DNA of 46,145 nucleotides, from the NCBI RefSeq assembly GCF_030145815.1, contig NZ_JAIXHL010000029.1:1-46145 (forward strand), in the 5' to 3' direction. Below the pieces are notes generated by a model. The model saw nothing but the letters and a program-made list of their open reading frames with translations, was not told where the DNA came from and searched no databases. Positions 16,513-26,005 of the stretch are shown here, one piece after another; positions within the stretch are counted from its first letter, which is position 1; every line of letters begins with the position of its first letter. The DNA comes from Sphingomonas sp. GTDB lineage: Bacteria > Pseudomonadota > Alphaproteobacteria > Sphingomonadales > Sphingomonadaceae. Both the position numbers and the translations under genes were made by a program.

Positions 16513-16862
16513 GCTGTGGCAGCGCGCCTTCGGAATTGCGTGACGATGAAAGCTGCTATCGCAACGACGCCTGCCAGAGCGAATTCACCGCCGGTCTCCA
16601 AAAAATACGAAGCAGCGCCCATGACATTCCCGCTAGCTGCGCTCATCGTGGAGCGTGGCTCAAGCGTTAGCGCGGTAAAAAGCACGATTGCGCTCGATAT
16701 CAGGATGGAAACCGGGATGCCGGCGACAGCCAAAGACAGGGTGGCCAAGAAGCTTGGCCGGAACCTTTGCGCCATGTAACGCAAACAGAAAAAGGTCACG
16801 ATCCCCACGGCAGCGTAGACGAATAGAAGGTTCTGCGTCAGCGTTTGCTCAATCGAGTTCAT
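16509..16862 (-). CDS. Small inner-membrane protein, probable moron gene
   Basis: A 117-residue protein with hydrophobic segments near residues 12-26, 38-65 and 92-108, and a basic C-terminal FRRRAATA, so three membrane spans are likely. It lies on the minus strand between two rightward late genes. Upstream is TTGAAA (16912-16907) but no copy of the 17-base operator, so it may be expressed in the lysogen. Superinfection exclusion or another lysogenic trait is a guess from this setting. No family is recognised. Confidence 0.7.
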   Translation of the reverse strand: MNSIEQTLTQNLLFVYAAVGIVTFFCLRYMAQRFRPSFLATLSLAVAGIPVSILISSAIVLFTALTLEPRSTMSAASGNVMGAASYFLETGGEFALAGVVAIAAFIVTQFRRRAATA

Positions 16863-16879
16863 ATTGCCGATCCCCAGCG

Positions 16880-16888
16880 CTAACCATC
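16880..16888 (+). promoter_or_regulatory. CTAACCATC motif, copy 2
   Basis: It lies in the divergent gap between the membrane protein and the 2221-residue gene, 49 bases before that start, followed by hairpin-forming CCCC-N8-GGGG (16903-16918). Confidence 0.3.
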
Positions 16889-16936
16889 CACCGCTAGCGT
16901 CGCCCCTTTCAATAGGGGAACGCGGCCTTGGTCACG

Positions 16937-19900
16937 ATGTCGGACTATGACGCCTGGAAAGCGAAGCAGCAACAGGCTGGCGTTGGCGTGGCTAATGTCG
17001 TCCTCGGCGCGGTCGATGCCAAGCCTGACGAAGTGGCCGGCGATCTGACGCTTGCCAGCGAGTTCGGCAAGACGACGGGAAGCCCCACGCCTCCGCTGCC
17101 CATGGTGCGCGAGTATCGCAACGAATTTCAGCGTCGGATCGAGGAAGCCAAGAACACCACGATCCTGACGAAGTCGCCGCGCCTGACGGAGTGGCTGCGC
17201 AATCCCGAGAACGCCGCCATCGCGCGCGATGATCTCGAAGGCTTGTCGTGGTGGGAGACGGCGGCGGGCGCTGGCAAGAACGCGATCTCGCGTGGCCTCA
17301 GCCGCGTGCCGCAGTCCTATAATCAGTGGATGGCCTCGGAAGCTTCGCAGCGCCTTGCGGACCAGTCGCGCGGCTTCGGCGATATCCTGTCGGATCAGAC
17401 GGCGATCCGTGATCGAGATGGCAAGGTCGCCGCGAACAAGCCGGTCGATCCCGTCGATCTGTTATGGACCGGCGCGCGCTATGCAACGTCGCGCTTCGCC
17501 CAGGCGTTCGGGAATGACCAGGAGAAGGCCGCCGCGTTCTACCAACAGCAGGCCGGGCAGATTGCGCAGCGCATCGCCTCGATCCCCATGTCGCCTGCCG
17601 GAGAACGCTACAAGAAGGCATTCGGCACGCTCAAGCCGAGCGGCGATCTCGGCACGGATTTCAGCAGCTTTATCGCGTCGATCAGCGCCGACCCGGCGGG
17701 CTTCGTGTCGTTCTTGGGAGAAACAGCGGTCGAGAGCGCGCCGCAGATCGCAGTGATGATTGGCGTGAATGTCGCTACGCGCAACCCGTTGGCCGGCGCG
17801 GGCGTGATGGGAACGTACTCCGCTGGGATCGAGGCCGGAACGGCGCCTGTCGAGTTCATGCGCGAGAACGGGGTTGACGTATCGACGCCGGAAGGCGCGT
17901 TGGCTGCGATTCGTGATCCAGAGCTGATGCGGAAGGCCAATCAGCGCGGCGCGACGCGCGGCCTGATCATCGGCGCTATGGATGGACTATCCGGCGGCGT
18001 GGCGGGGCAGCAGCTCGCGGCGTCGCCCGTGGGCAACATGGTGCTTCAAGCCCTGACGCAAGCGGCGTTCGGTGCGGGTGGTGAGGCCGGTGCTCAGGTC
18101 GCCTCGGGTCAGCAGTTCAATCTTGCTAAGGTGCTGGTCGAGGGCCTGGCCGAATTCGTCGCTGCGCCGGTCGAGGTCGCGTCGGCAGGCGGCAGCGCGT
18201 TCATGCGTAACCGCGCGAAGGCTGTGGAAGCGGAGGGCCGCAAGGCCATGTTCGCGGAGCTGTCAGGGCAGGCTCAGAACTCGGTCGTGCGTGGCCGCAT
18301 GCCTGACAAGTTCCGCCAGTTCGTTGAACAGGCCACGGCAAACGGGCCGGTCGAGAACGTCTATGTCCCGGCCGAACAGTTCGTTGAGTATTTCCAGTCG
18401 CAGGGCGTCGATCCTTTCGTTCTGATCGATGACGAGCTTGACGGCGTGACGCGGGACGATCTCGACGCCGCGCTTGCGGCCGGCGGCGATTTGCAGATCC
18501 CGACCGCGACCTATGCGGCGAAGATCGCCGGGTCTCCGCATGACGCCTTCCTCATGGAGAACATGCGCTTCGATCCCGACCAGATGACGGCTCGGGAGGC
18601 GGCAGAGTTCAATGAGAAGGCCCAGGACGCTCTACAGGAGGCTTGGGAGGTCGCGGAGACGCAGCGGCAGGAGGACGAGCAGTTCCGCTCATTCGAGCAG
18701 GAAATCTATGACACGATGGTTTCGCGGCTGCGCGCGGCCGGGCGATCCACCGATGTCGCCACCTCGGAAGCGACGCTCTATCCCGCGTTCTATCGCGTGA
18801 TGGCTGAGCGCGCCGGGCTCGGGATTGACGAGTTCATGGCCCGATACCCGCTGCCCCAGGTCGAGGGCGCGATTCCGCAGGGCATGCAGCTTCGCGATAC
18901 CGATGCTTTGAACCGGACGCTCGCAGAGGCCCGCGCGCGGAAGGTCGTGAAGGACAAGCGTGTCTCGCTTCTCGAGTTCATTTCGGATTACGGCGGCATC
19001 AACGACGTGGGCGGCGAACTGCGGTCGCGTGACGCTGAGGTGATCAAGCCGGGCAAGGGCAAGAAGAACCTGCGCCTCGCTCGGAAGGGCCTTGCTGCGG
19101 GCGTGAGCGACATGTTCGGCTCGAACGGGCGTCGGCATGGCGCTGACGATGTGGCCGCCGCTGCCGTCTCTGCCGGCTATCTCGCCGATCATCCTGTCGC
19201 GAATGCCTACCGGGCGGCCATGGAAGCGGGGACGGAGGTTCCCGACATCACGCTTGCGCTCTGGGACGCGATCGACACGGAGCTTCGCGGCGAACGCCAG
19301 TTCTCGGCGCAGGATGATGTTGACCCGGCCGTTCAGGCAAACGAAGAGCTTGATGCGATCGAGGCCTATCTTGTGGGCCTGGGCGTCTCGCTCGATGACG
19401 ATGACGCTTCGATCAAGGCGGCATTGACGGCGGCAGAGGAACAGGCCGGCAAGGCGTATGGGCAGGCGGCCCCGCTGCTGTTCCAGAACATGGCCGGCAC
19501 GCCTCGCGGTTCGGTCCAGTTCCCGGCGGCCGGCGTCGGCAACGGCGACACGGTGATCCGGCTGTTCGAAGCCGCCGATCTGTCCACCATGATCCATGAG
19601 AGCGGGCATTACTTCCTGACCGTGATGCAGGACATGGCTGCGCGAGGGGAGACGAACGCGGCGGCCGATTTCGCTGCCGTCAAGGATTGGTGGCGGGCTG
19701 AGGCCGGCGCAGTTGCCAAGGACGCCGTTCGCGTCATGCCTGATGTTGCGGTGACGGAAGCCGACGTGATCGCCGCGCTCGATCTTGGCACCACGGGCGA
19801 CGCGATGAAAGATGCCGCGATCGACGTGGGCATGCAGGAGCAATGGGCTCGTGCGTTCGAAGCCTATCTCATGGAAGGCAAGGCTCCTTCGATCGAGCTT

Positions 19901-22900
19901 CGCGGCGCGTTCGAGAAATTCCGGGCATGGCTGCTTTCGATCTATCGCCGGCTGGCCGGGCTCAACGTCAACCCGTCCGACGAGGTGCGTGCGGTTTTCG
20001 ATCGCATGCTTGCCAACGACGAAGAGATCGCCAAGGCGCGTGAGGAAGCCGGCGGCTCTCAGAACGTCTTCGCGACCGCTGAGCAAATGGGCCTGACGCC
20101 GGAAGAGTTCGACCGCTTCCTCAAGCTGCGATCCCAGGCGGAAGACGACGCCAAGGCGAAGCTCCTGCGCGAGACGATGGCACCGATCCGGCGCGAGCGA
20201 CAGAAGTGGTTCAAGGACGAAAAGGCGGCCGTTCGCGAGGAAGTCGAGCGCGAGGTCAACGCCTATCCGATGTTCCGCGCGATCGAGTGGATGGGCAATC
20301 GGCGCTGGCTCGGCGAAGGCCAGCCGGAAGCGATGCCCGATATCCGACTGTCGAAGGATGCGCTCGTTGACCAGTACGGCGAAGGCATCCTCAAGACGCT
20401 GCCGCGTGGCAAGCAGACCGTGTACACGGTCGAGGGCGGCATCTCGCCAGACGAGGCCGCCGGGTGGTTCGGCTTTGACAGCGGCGACGAGATGATCCGC
20501 GCCATGGAAGCCGCGCCCAAGCGCACTGATGCCATCGCGGCCGAAACCGGCAGGATCATGAACGAGCGCCATGGCGACGTGCTCAATGACGGCACGGTCG
20601 AGGCGGAAGCGCTCGACGCGGTCCATGGCGACAAGCGGGGGCAGTGGATCGCCGCCGAACTGAAAGCCATCTCCGAGATCGCGGGCGGTGGCGTCCGCAT
20701 GACAGCGAAGGAGGCGCGGGCCACCGCTCGCCAGACGATCGCACGGATGCGCGTTCGCGACGCCATGAACGCCAACCGCTTCCTCTCGGCAGGGCGCAAG
20801 GCAGCGGAGGAGGCGAGCCGCCTGGGCGCGATGCTGGCCCGCGATGGGGTGTGGCTCCAGGCCGCAACGCGCCGGCTCCAGGCGAAGGCGAGGGCGGCGG
20901 CAAAGGGCAACGCGACCGTCGATCAGGTGAACGCCGCGATCGATCGCCGCAACGCCATGCTCGAAAGCAACGATATCGAGTTCGAGGCGAAGGGCGTCTC
21001 CCGCACCGCGCACCTTGCCGGCTACAATGAGAATGTCGCCAAGCTGGTCGATGCGAAGCGGCGGCAGCTCCTGAACCATGCGCTCTACATGGAAGCGCGC
21101 GCCGTCACTGAGGAGGTTGAAAAGGCAGAGCGCTTCGTCGGCAAACTCGGCAAGAAGACGACGCGCGAGCGCATCGCGGGCGCTGGCCGGCGCGAGAATG
21201 CCCAGGTGGATTATCTGGGCGCGATCGACGAAATTCTTGAGCGTTATGATTTCCGCCGCATGTCGTCCGTTGCGGAGCAGCGGCGCGGCTCGCTTGTCGC
21301 CTTCGTCGAAGCGATGAAGCTGGCCGGGCGCGAGAACGAGCTTGCGATCCCCGAAGATGTGCTGATGAAGTCGGCGCGCGCGCCGTACAAGACGATTCCG
21401 GTCGAGGAGCTACGCGGCGTCATCGACGCCTTGAAGAACCTCGAACACATGGCGACGCGCTGGGACAAACTGATTGATGCTCAGCAGCAGCGGGAGCTTG
21501 AAACGGTCGTGGCCGATATTACGGCGGCCTTCGATGCGAACGTGAAGAAGCGCCCGCCGTCTCGGGTTGGGACGCGCGGCGAAGCGATTCGCAATGCGGG
21601 TCGGCAGTTCATCGACCTGATCCTGAACGCTGGCACGATCCTGCGCGAGATCGACGGCTTTGCCGATCTCGGCCCGGCCTATCGCAATCTCAAGGCCCCG
21701 ATCGATGCGGCCATGAGCCGCCTGATCGTTCGCAAGCAGAAGGCGGCCACGGACCTTGAGGCGCTGTATGAGGTCTACACCAAGGACGAGCGCCGCAAGA
21801 TGGCGGTTCGCGAGCACATGCCCGCGCTGGGCTATTCCCTGTCGAAGTGGGAGCGCATCGCGGTCGCACTAAACCTGGGCAACGAGGGCAACCGCCAACG
21901 CCTGACGGATAGCCGTGTGCGCGGCTCCCTGACGGAGGATCAGGTTGCGGCCGTTCTGGCGACGCTCGATGCCCGCGATGCGGATTTCGTGCAATCGGTT
22001 TGGGATTACGTTGGGTCGTTCCGCGACGATATCGCCGCGCGCGAGAGGCGGACCACGGGCGTTGAACCGGATTGGGTCGAGGCCTCGCCGATCCAGATCG
22101 GCGGCAAGATGCTGCGCGGTGGGTACTACCCGATCAAGTACGATGCGCGGCTATCGTCGCTCGCTCGCGACGACGCGGCACAGGACATCGCGCAATCGCT
22201 GCAAGCCGGCCGGTTCGGCAAAGCCCAGACGCGGAACGGGCATACGAAGGCCCGCGCCGAATCCTCGGGCCGCGATGTCGAACTCGATATGTCGGTTCTG
22301 CACCGCCATGTGAATCAGGTGATCTACGATCTGGAGCTGAGCGAGCCCGTCGCGAACTCCTGGCGCGTTCTCCAGAGCGGAGAGGTCCGCGATGCGTTCA
22401 TTGAAGCCGGCCGCCAAGCGGATTTCGACGCGCTCGAAACCTGGCTCAAGGATGTCGCGGAAGGCGAGATCAGGTCGGCGGATTTCGTCGGCCGGGCGGC
22501 TCGAACGCTGAAATCGAACTTCACCGCAGCTAAGCTGGCGTTCAATCTCTCGACGGTCCTGATGCAGGTCACGGGCGTCGCTCAGACGATGGTCGTGGTT
22601 GGTAAGCGGGACTTCGCGCGCGGCGTCCAAGCGTCGTTCCGGCCGGGCATCGGGGAAGAGATCGCGGCGAAGTCGCCCTATATGTCCACGCGGCGAACCA
22701 CGTTCAACAAGGACATTTACGACATGATCAACGATCCGAAGACGGGTCCGATCATGTCGCGCTGGGACGAAGCCCGCAACTACGTTGCCGGCAAGTTGGG
22801 CTTCTGGCTGATGACGCGAGTGCAGTGGTTCATCGTCGATATCCCGACATGGATGGCCGGTTATCAGCAGGGCTTGCGCCGGTTCGGAAACGACGAGGCC

Positions 22901-23602
22901 AAGGCCATTGCGCACGCTGACGATGTGGTGAAGCGCGCTCAGGCCTCGGGCCTGTTCTCCGATCGCTCAGCGGTCGAGCGCGGGTCGGCGTCGCGCACGG
23001 CGCGACAGAATGACGTGGTGCGTCTGTTCACGACGCTGGGCTCTTATATGTTCGCGAAGTTCAACGTGGCCTATGAGCGGACGGCGAAGGCCAAGCGCGT
23101 CATCGGTGACGAGGGCGTGAGCGGGAGGTCCGCGCAGGAGGCGCTTTCGTGGACGCTCGACATGGCGTTCCTGTTCACCTTGGAGGCCGTCTTGATGGCC
23201 GCCGTCAAGGGCAAGCTGCCCGGCGGCGATGATGAAGAGGACGAAGGCTGGCTGCGGTTCTTGGCGAAGGAAACCGGCCTAGCGGTGGCTGGGACCATGC
23301 CGTTCATCCGCGACGGTGCGAGCGCGTTGCAAGGCTACGATGGTGGCGGTGCATACGGCAGCGCGATCAAGGATGCTTTCGGCGGGTTCGTCGGCGCGGC
23401 GCAACTGCTGAAAGCTGGCGCGACCGAAGACGAGGCCAAGCTTTCTTCCGTGAAGAAGATCATTTCCGCGACCGGGCTGGCGACTGGCTTGCCTGCTGCG
23501 CAGATCAATCGCGCGGTGGACGCCGCGTGGCGGCAGTCCGAGGGTTCGGATGTGTCGCCGCTGGAATACGCCTTGGGCAAAATGGGCAAATCCAAGAACT
23601 AA
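16937..23602 (+). CDS. Giant polyvalent-type virion protein with HExxH motif (2221 aa)
   Basis: The largest gene, 6.7 kb. The N-terminal third has glycine/alanine-rich hydrophobic stretches (about residues 250-320 and 335-390). A zincin-like motif MIHESGHYFL gives His887, Glu888 and His891. Residues about 1030-1480 are charged and helical. The C-terminal region contains hydrophobic helices (MAFLFTLEAVLMAAV) and ends near a GGDDEEDEGW acidic patch. Such large multi-domain proteins with metallopeptidase units occur in many podoviruses and are grouped as polyvalent proteins, thought to be packaged and injected. ATG 16937 is preferred over TTG 16928. No frameshift is seen. Confidence 0.85.
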   Translation: MSDYDAWKAKQQQAGVGVANVVLGAVDAKPDEVAGDLTLASEFGKTTGSPTPPLPMVREYRNEFQRRIEEAKNTTILTKSPRLTEWLRNPENAAIARDDLEGLSWWETAAGAGKNAISRGLSRVPQSYNQWMASEASQRLADQSRGFGDILSDQTAIRDRDGKVAANKPVDPVDLLWTGARYATSRFAQAFGNDQEKAAAFYQQQAGQIAQRIASIPMSPAGERYKKAFGTLKPSGDLGTDFSSFIASISADPAGFVSFLGETAVESAPQIAVMIGVNVATRNPLAGAGVMGTYSAGIEAGTAPVEFMRENGVDVSTPEGALAAIRDPELMRKANQRGATRGLIIGAMDGLSGGVAGQQLAASPVGNMVLQALTQAAFGAGGEAGAQVASGQQFNLAKVLVEGLAEFVAAPVEVASAGGSAFMRNRAKAVEAEGRKAMFAELSGQAQNSVVRGRMPDKFRQFVEQATANGPVENVYVPAEQFVEYFQSQGVDPFVLIDDELDGVTRDDLDAALAAGGDLQIPTATYAAKIAGSPHDAFLMENMRFDPDQMTAREAAEFNEKAQDALQEAWEVAETQRQEDEQFRSFEQEIYDTMVSRLRAAGRSTDVATSEATLYPAFYRVMAERAGLGIDEFMARYPLPQVEGAIPQGMQLRDTDALNRTLAEARARKVVKDKRVSLLEFISDYGGINDVGGELRSRDAEVIKPGKGKKNLRLARKGLAAGVSDMFGSNGRRHGADDVAAAAVSAGYLADHPVANAYRAAMEAGTEVPDITLALWDAIDTELRGERQFSAQDDVDPAVQANEELDAIEAYLVGLGVSLDDDDASIKAALTAAEEQAGKAYGQAAPLLFQNMAGTPRGSVQFPAAGVGNGDTVIRLFEAADLSTMIHESGHYFLTVMQDMAARGETNAAADFAAVKDWWRAEAGAVAKDAVRVMPDVAVTEADVIAALDLGTTGDAMKDAAIDVGMQEQWARAFEAYLMEGKAPSIELRGAFEKFRAWLLSIYRRLAGLNVNPSDEVRAVFDRMLANDEEIAKAREEAGGSQNVFATAEQMGLTPEEFDRFLKLRSQAEDDAKAKLLRETMAPIRRERQKWFKDEKAAVREEVEREVNAYPMFRAIEWMGNRRWLGEGQPEAMPDIRLSKDALVDQYGEGILKTLPRGKQTVYTVEGGISPDEAAGWFGFDSGDEMIRAMEAAPKRTDAIAAETGRIMNERHGDVLNDGTVEAEALDAVHGDKRGQWIAAELKAISEIAGGGVRMTAKEARATARQTIARMRVRDAMNANRFLSAGRKAAEEASRLGAMLARDGVWLQAATRRLQAKARAAAKGNATVDQVNAAIDRRNAMLESNDIEFEAKGVSRTAHLAGYNENVAKLVDAKRRQLLNHALYMEARAVTEEVEKAERFVGKLGKKTTRERIAGAGRRENAQVDYLGAIDEILERYDFRRMSSVAEQRRGSLVAFVEAMKLAGRENELAIPEDVLMKSARAPYKTIPVEELRGVIDALKNLEHMATRWDKLIDAQQQRELETVVADITAAFDANVKKRPPSRVGTRGEAIRNAGRQFIDLILNAGTILREIDGFADLGPAYRNLKAPIDAAMSRLIVRKQKAATDLEALYEVYTKDERRKMAVREHMPALGYSLSKWERIAVALNLGNEGNRQRLTDSRVRGSLTEDQVAAVLATLDARDADFVQSVWDYVGSFRDDIAARERRTTGVEPDWVEASPIQIGGKMLRGGYYPIKYDARLSSLARDDAAQDIAQSLQAGRFGKAQTRNGHTKARAESSGRDVELDMSVLHRHVNQVIYDLELSEPVANSWRVLQSGEVRDAFIEAGRQADFDALETWLKDVAEGEIRSADFVGRAARTLKSNFTAAKLAFNLSTVLMQVTGVAQTMVVVGKRDFARGVQASFRPGIGEEIAAKSPYMSTRRTTFNKDIYDMINDPKTGPIMSRWDEARNYVAGKLGFWLMTRVQWFIVDIPTWMAGYQQGLRRFGNDEAKAIAHADDVVKRAQASGLFSDRSAVERGSASRTARQNDVVRLFTTLGSYMFAKFNVAYERTAKAKRVIGDEGVSGRSAQEALSWTLDMAFLFTLEAVLMAAVKGKLPGGDDEEDEGWLRFLAKETGLAVAGTMPFIRDGASALQGYDGGGAYGSAIKDAFGGFVGAAQLLKAGATEDEAKLSSVKKIISATGLATGLPAAQINRAVDAAWRQSEGSDVSPLEYALGKMGKSKN

Positions 23603-23607
23603 CCATC
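23599..23607 (+). promoter_or_regulatory. CTAACCATC motif, copy 3, with an operator half-site nearby
   Basis: It overlaps the stop of the giant gene and lies 41 bases before the fibre gene. GTTGCG at 23620-23625 is a single half of the 17-base operator without a proper partner. Confidence 0.3.
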
Positions 23608-23648
23608 CGGGGATAGGTTGTTGCGATCGACGTAAAGTCAGGGTCGCG

Positions 23649-24398
23649 ATGACCGTTTCCAGCCAAATCAACAAGTCCGGGCCGTATGACGGCAATGGGG
23701 CGACAAACGTCTTCGATTACGAGTTTCGTATTATCGACGAGACTCATATTCGTGTGATCAAGACGAGTACGCTTGGAATCGAGACAGTCCTTGCGCTCGG
23801 CTCTGGCTTCACCGTTTCCGGTGTGGGCGATGCGGGCGGCGGTTACGTCACTGTCTCGGCTACGCCGATCGTCGGCGAGAAAATCACGCTGATCCGCGAT
23901 GTGCCATTTCGGCAGGATACCGATCTCGAAAATCAAGGCGCGTACTACGCGGAGACGGTCGAGGCGGCGCTCGATCTCGCCGCCATGCGCGACCAGCAGT
24001 TGCAAGAGCAGATCGATCGGGCCGTGACGATCCCGGCCTCATCCGATGGCGCGGAGCTTGGCGGGCTGGTCGGCGCGATCGTCGCGCTCGGCGGCGTGGC
24101 TGACAGCATCACGATTGTCGCTGGCGTGGCGAGCGAGGTTGTGGCCGTCGCGGGCGTCGCGGATCAGGTCGCTCTTGTTCCCGACATGGTCGGTCTTGCC
24201 CGTGAGTGGGCAGAGAAGCCCGTCGATGCGACCGTGACTGGAACGGCGGATGGCCGCTCCGCGCTCCATTGGGCCGAACAGGCGCGGATAAGCGCGGCGG
24301 ACGCCGAGGCCCTGGCCGATCTGATCGGAGCGACAATCTATGACTTCGGCCTCCTGAGTGAGGACGTGGTCGGCTCCGAAGATTGGGGAACCATCTGA
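23649..24398 (+). CDS. Tail fibre, T7-type N-terminal domain
   Basis: A 249-residue protein. Residues 5-125 look like the T7 gp17 N-terminal anchoring domain: YDGNGATNVFDYEFRIIDE, VGEKITLIRDVPFRQDTDL and ETVEAALDLAAMRDQQLQEQ. Residues 130-249 hold a coiled-coil-like, valine-rich stalk. It attaches to the tail nozzle. It is short for a complete fibre and has no receptor-binding tip, so the next protein probably supplies the tip. Its stop overlaps the next start (TGATG). Confidence 0.87.
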   Translation: MTVSSQINKSGPYDGNGATNVFDYEFRIIDETHIRVIKTSTLGIETVLALGSGFTVSGVGDAGGGYVTVSATPIVGEKITLIRDVPFRQDTDLENQGAYYAETVEAALDLAAMRDQQLQEQIDRAVTIPASSDGAELGGLVGAIVALGGVADSITIVAGVASEVVAVAGVADQVALVPDMVGLAREWAEKPVDATVTGTADGRSALHWAEQARISAADAEALADLIGATIYDFGLLSEDVVGSEDWGTI

Positions 24399-25108
24399 TG
24401 GCACGCACTCCACGCCGGCTTGCGAGAGGCACGAACGCCGAGATCGCGGTTTACGCCGGACCGTCCGGCGAAGCTATCGTGTCCACGACGGATCATCGTT
24501 TGGTCGTGCAGAACGGCGTGGCCGGCGGCGTGCCGCATGCTCTCGTCTCGGAGGTGGATGCTGCCCGTGTCGGACCTGGGGCGGTGATCGGATTTGCGCG
24601 CAACACGGCTCCCACAGGCTGGCTCAAGGCAAACATGGCGGCGGTCGATCGCTCCATCTATGCCGATCTCGACACTGCGATCTATTGTGGCGATGCCAAC
24701 AATGCGACTGCTGAATGGGGGTATCGCTGCACGAACCCGGCCAATCCGACCGGCACGAGGAGCACGACGGGTGGATACATCGTAGTGCCCGAAGGGCGCA
24801 GCGAATTTGTACGCGGCTGGGATGACGGTCGCGGTATCGATACCGGGCGGTCGCTTTGGTCAATGCAGGCCCAGGCGCTGCAATCGCACACGCACTCGTA
24901 CACTGACCCAGGTCACTCACATACACTGATCGGAGAGCCCGGCAGCGGGCTCAACGGATCGATCGCGGTTGACGGCGCGACGCTCGGGCCGATCGGTGAT
25001 GGTAACCAGAACACCAATTCCAGCGTGACTGGAATCACGATCAACAGCACGGGTGGCACGGAGACGCGACCGCGCAATCTCACGCTGCTGATGTGCGTCA
25101 AATATTGA
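24398..25108 (+). CDS. Receptor-binding fibre tip: Mtd-type N-domain plus tail-collar domain
   Basis: A 236-residue protein. Residues 5-50 (RLARGTNAEIAVYAGPSGE, then VSTTDHRLVVQNG) match the N-terminal domain shared by the BPP-1 tropism determinant and many fibres. Residues 68-236 look like a phage tail-collar domain: GFARNTAPTGWLKA, then QSHTHSYTDPGHSHT (histidine-rich, probable metal sites) and the closing RPRNLTLLMCVKY. It is likely a trimeric tip that binds the host surface. ATG 24398 overlaps the previous stop; the frame from 24383 has no ribosome site. Confidence 0.85.
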   Translation: MARTPRRLARGTNAEIAVYAGPSGEAIVSTTDHRLVVQNGVAGGVPHALVSEVDAARVGPGAVIGFARNTAPTGWLKANMAAVDRSIYADLDTAIYCGDANNATAEWGYRCTNPANPTGTRSTTGGYIVVPEGRSEFVRGWDDGRGIDTGRSLWSMQAQALQSHTHSYTDPGHSHTLIGEPGSGLNGSIAVDGATLGPIGDGNQNTNSSVTGITINSTGGTETRPRNLTLLMCVKY

Positions 25109-25117
25109 GGAGCTGAC

Positions 25118-25627
25118 ATGCGCGTCTATCAGACAAGGCCCGATGGCGTTCTCATAGGCTATGCCGAGGCAGACGAAAGCCCGCTACAGCCCGGCGTGTT
25201 CCTCATTCCGGGCGGCTGTGTCGTCGAAGAGCCGCCGACATTCGGAGAGGGCAACCGAGCGCGCTGGGATGGCGATGCGTGGGTGATTGAGCCTGCGGAT
25301 ATCGACCAGCCGGCCGAACCCGCGCCCGATCCTGGCGCAATCCCGGCCGCCGTCACCGATCGACAGTTTGCCCAGGCGCTGGCGGAAACCGGGCGCATCA
25401 CATGGCCCGAGGCGCAGGCCTGGGGAGCGCGCGGGGAAATCCCGGCCGATCTTTTAGAGGCGGTCGAGGATTTGCCCGAGGAGATCGATCGTCAGCGGGC
25501 GATCATGTTCCTCGGATCGGCGCAGACATTCGAGCGCACGCATCCCATGACGATCGCGCTGGCGGCTGGCATGGGCTGGAGCGATGAAGAACTCGACGGC
25601 CTGTGGGCATTCGCTGCGACGTTGTGA
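25118..25627 (+). CDS. Fibre-associated small protein / assembly chaperone (probable)
   Basis: A 169-residue acidic protein. Residues 1-60 form a compact block (YQTRPDGVLIGYAEADESPL, RARWDGDAWV) typical of short proteins after fibre genes. A proline/alanine linker follows near residues 65-80. The C-terminal part is helical (QFAQALAETGRITWPEA, TIALAAGMGWSDEELDGLW). GAGGAG precedes ATG 25118. Fibre assembly or tip attachment is the usual role at this place; no catalytic motif is visible. Confidence 0.75.
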   Translation: MRVYQTRPDGVLIGYAEADESPLQPGVFLIPGGCVVEEPPTFGEGNRARWDGDAWVIEPADIDQPAEPAPDPGAIPAAVTDRQFAQALAETGRITWPEAQAWGARGEIPADLLEAVEDLPEEIDRQRAIMFLGSAQTFERTHPMTIALAAGMGWSDEELDGLWAFAATL

Positions 25628-25711
25628 TCGCGGCTCGTGACTAAGGCCGGTGGCGGCAACCGTCAGCGACTAGAACAGAGGCCGCGCGAACCAATGCGGG
25701 GCCTCGGCGTT

Positions 25712-25954
25712 ATGGATCAGAACGTTCGGATTGAATTTGACAAGCTTCATGAAAGGATCAGTTCCTTGAAAGAGCGCGTCGTCACTCTGGAAGCGCAGAA
25801 CCCGCACATCAATGCGACGCTGATCCGCATTGAGACGATGGTCGAGCGCTTGAACGGCCATCTCGTGAAAGCGATCTGGGCCGTCGCCCTCCTGTTCATT
25901 GCCGCCGTCGTCAAGTTCATCCTCGGCGGCGGGCTGAATATCCCAGGCGTTTAA
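25712..25954 (+). CDS. XhlA-like coiled-coil membrane protein (lysis region)
   Basis: An 80-residue protein. A charged amphipathic helix (RIEFDKLHERISSLKERV) of about 45 residues is followed by one hydrophobic segment, AIWAVALLFIAAVVKFIL, and a short tail. This is the layout of haemolysin XhlA/holin-accessory proteins. I choose ATG 25712; GTG 25637 and ATG 25694 are in-frame alternatives. It precedes two more membrane proteins, so it is likely part of the lysis cassette. Confidence 0.7.
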   Translation: MDQNVRIEFDKLHERISSLKERVVTLEAQNPHINATLIRIETMVERLNGHLVKAIWAVALLFIAAVVKFILGGGLNIPGV

Positions 25955-25980
25955 GCGGCAACCGCCTGCCGGCCATCCTC

Positions 25981-26001
25981 GGGCTCCGATCACAGGAGCC
26001 C
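25981..26001 (+). promoter_or_regulatory. Hairpin that hides the ribosome site of the holin-like gene
   Basis: GGGCTCC (25981-25987), loop GATCACA and GGAGCCC (25995-26001) form a perfect 7-base stem. The 3' arm covers GGAG of the ribosome site AGGAG (25994-25998) for ATG 26006. This could delay holin translation. Confidence 0.5.
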
Positions 26002-26005
26002 CGCT

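Noticed and set aside
23649..25108. Diversity-generating retroelement, expected from BPP-1 relatives
   Set aside because: No reverse transcriptase gene and no template/variable repeat near the fibre genes was found.
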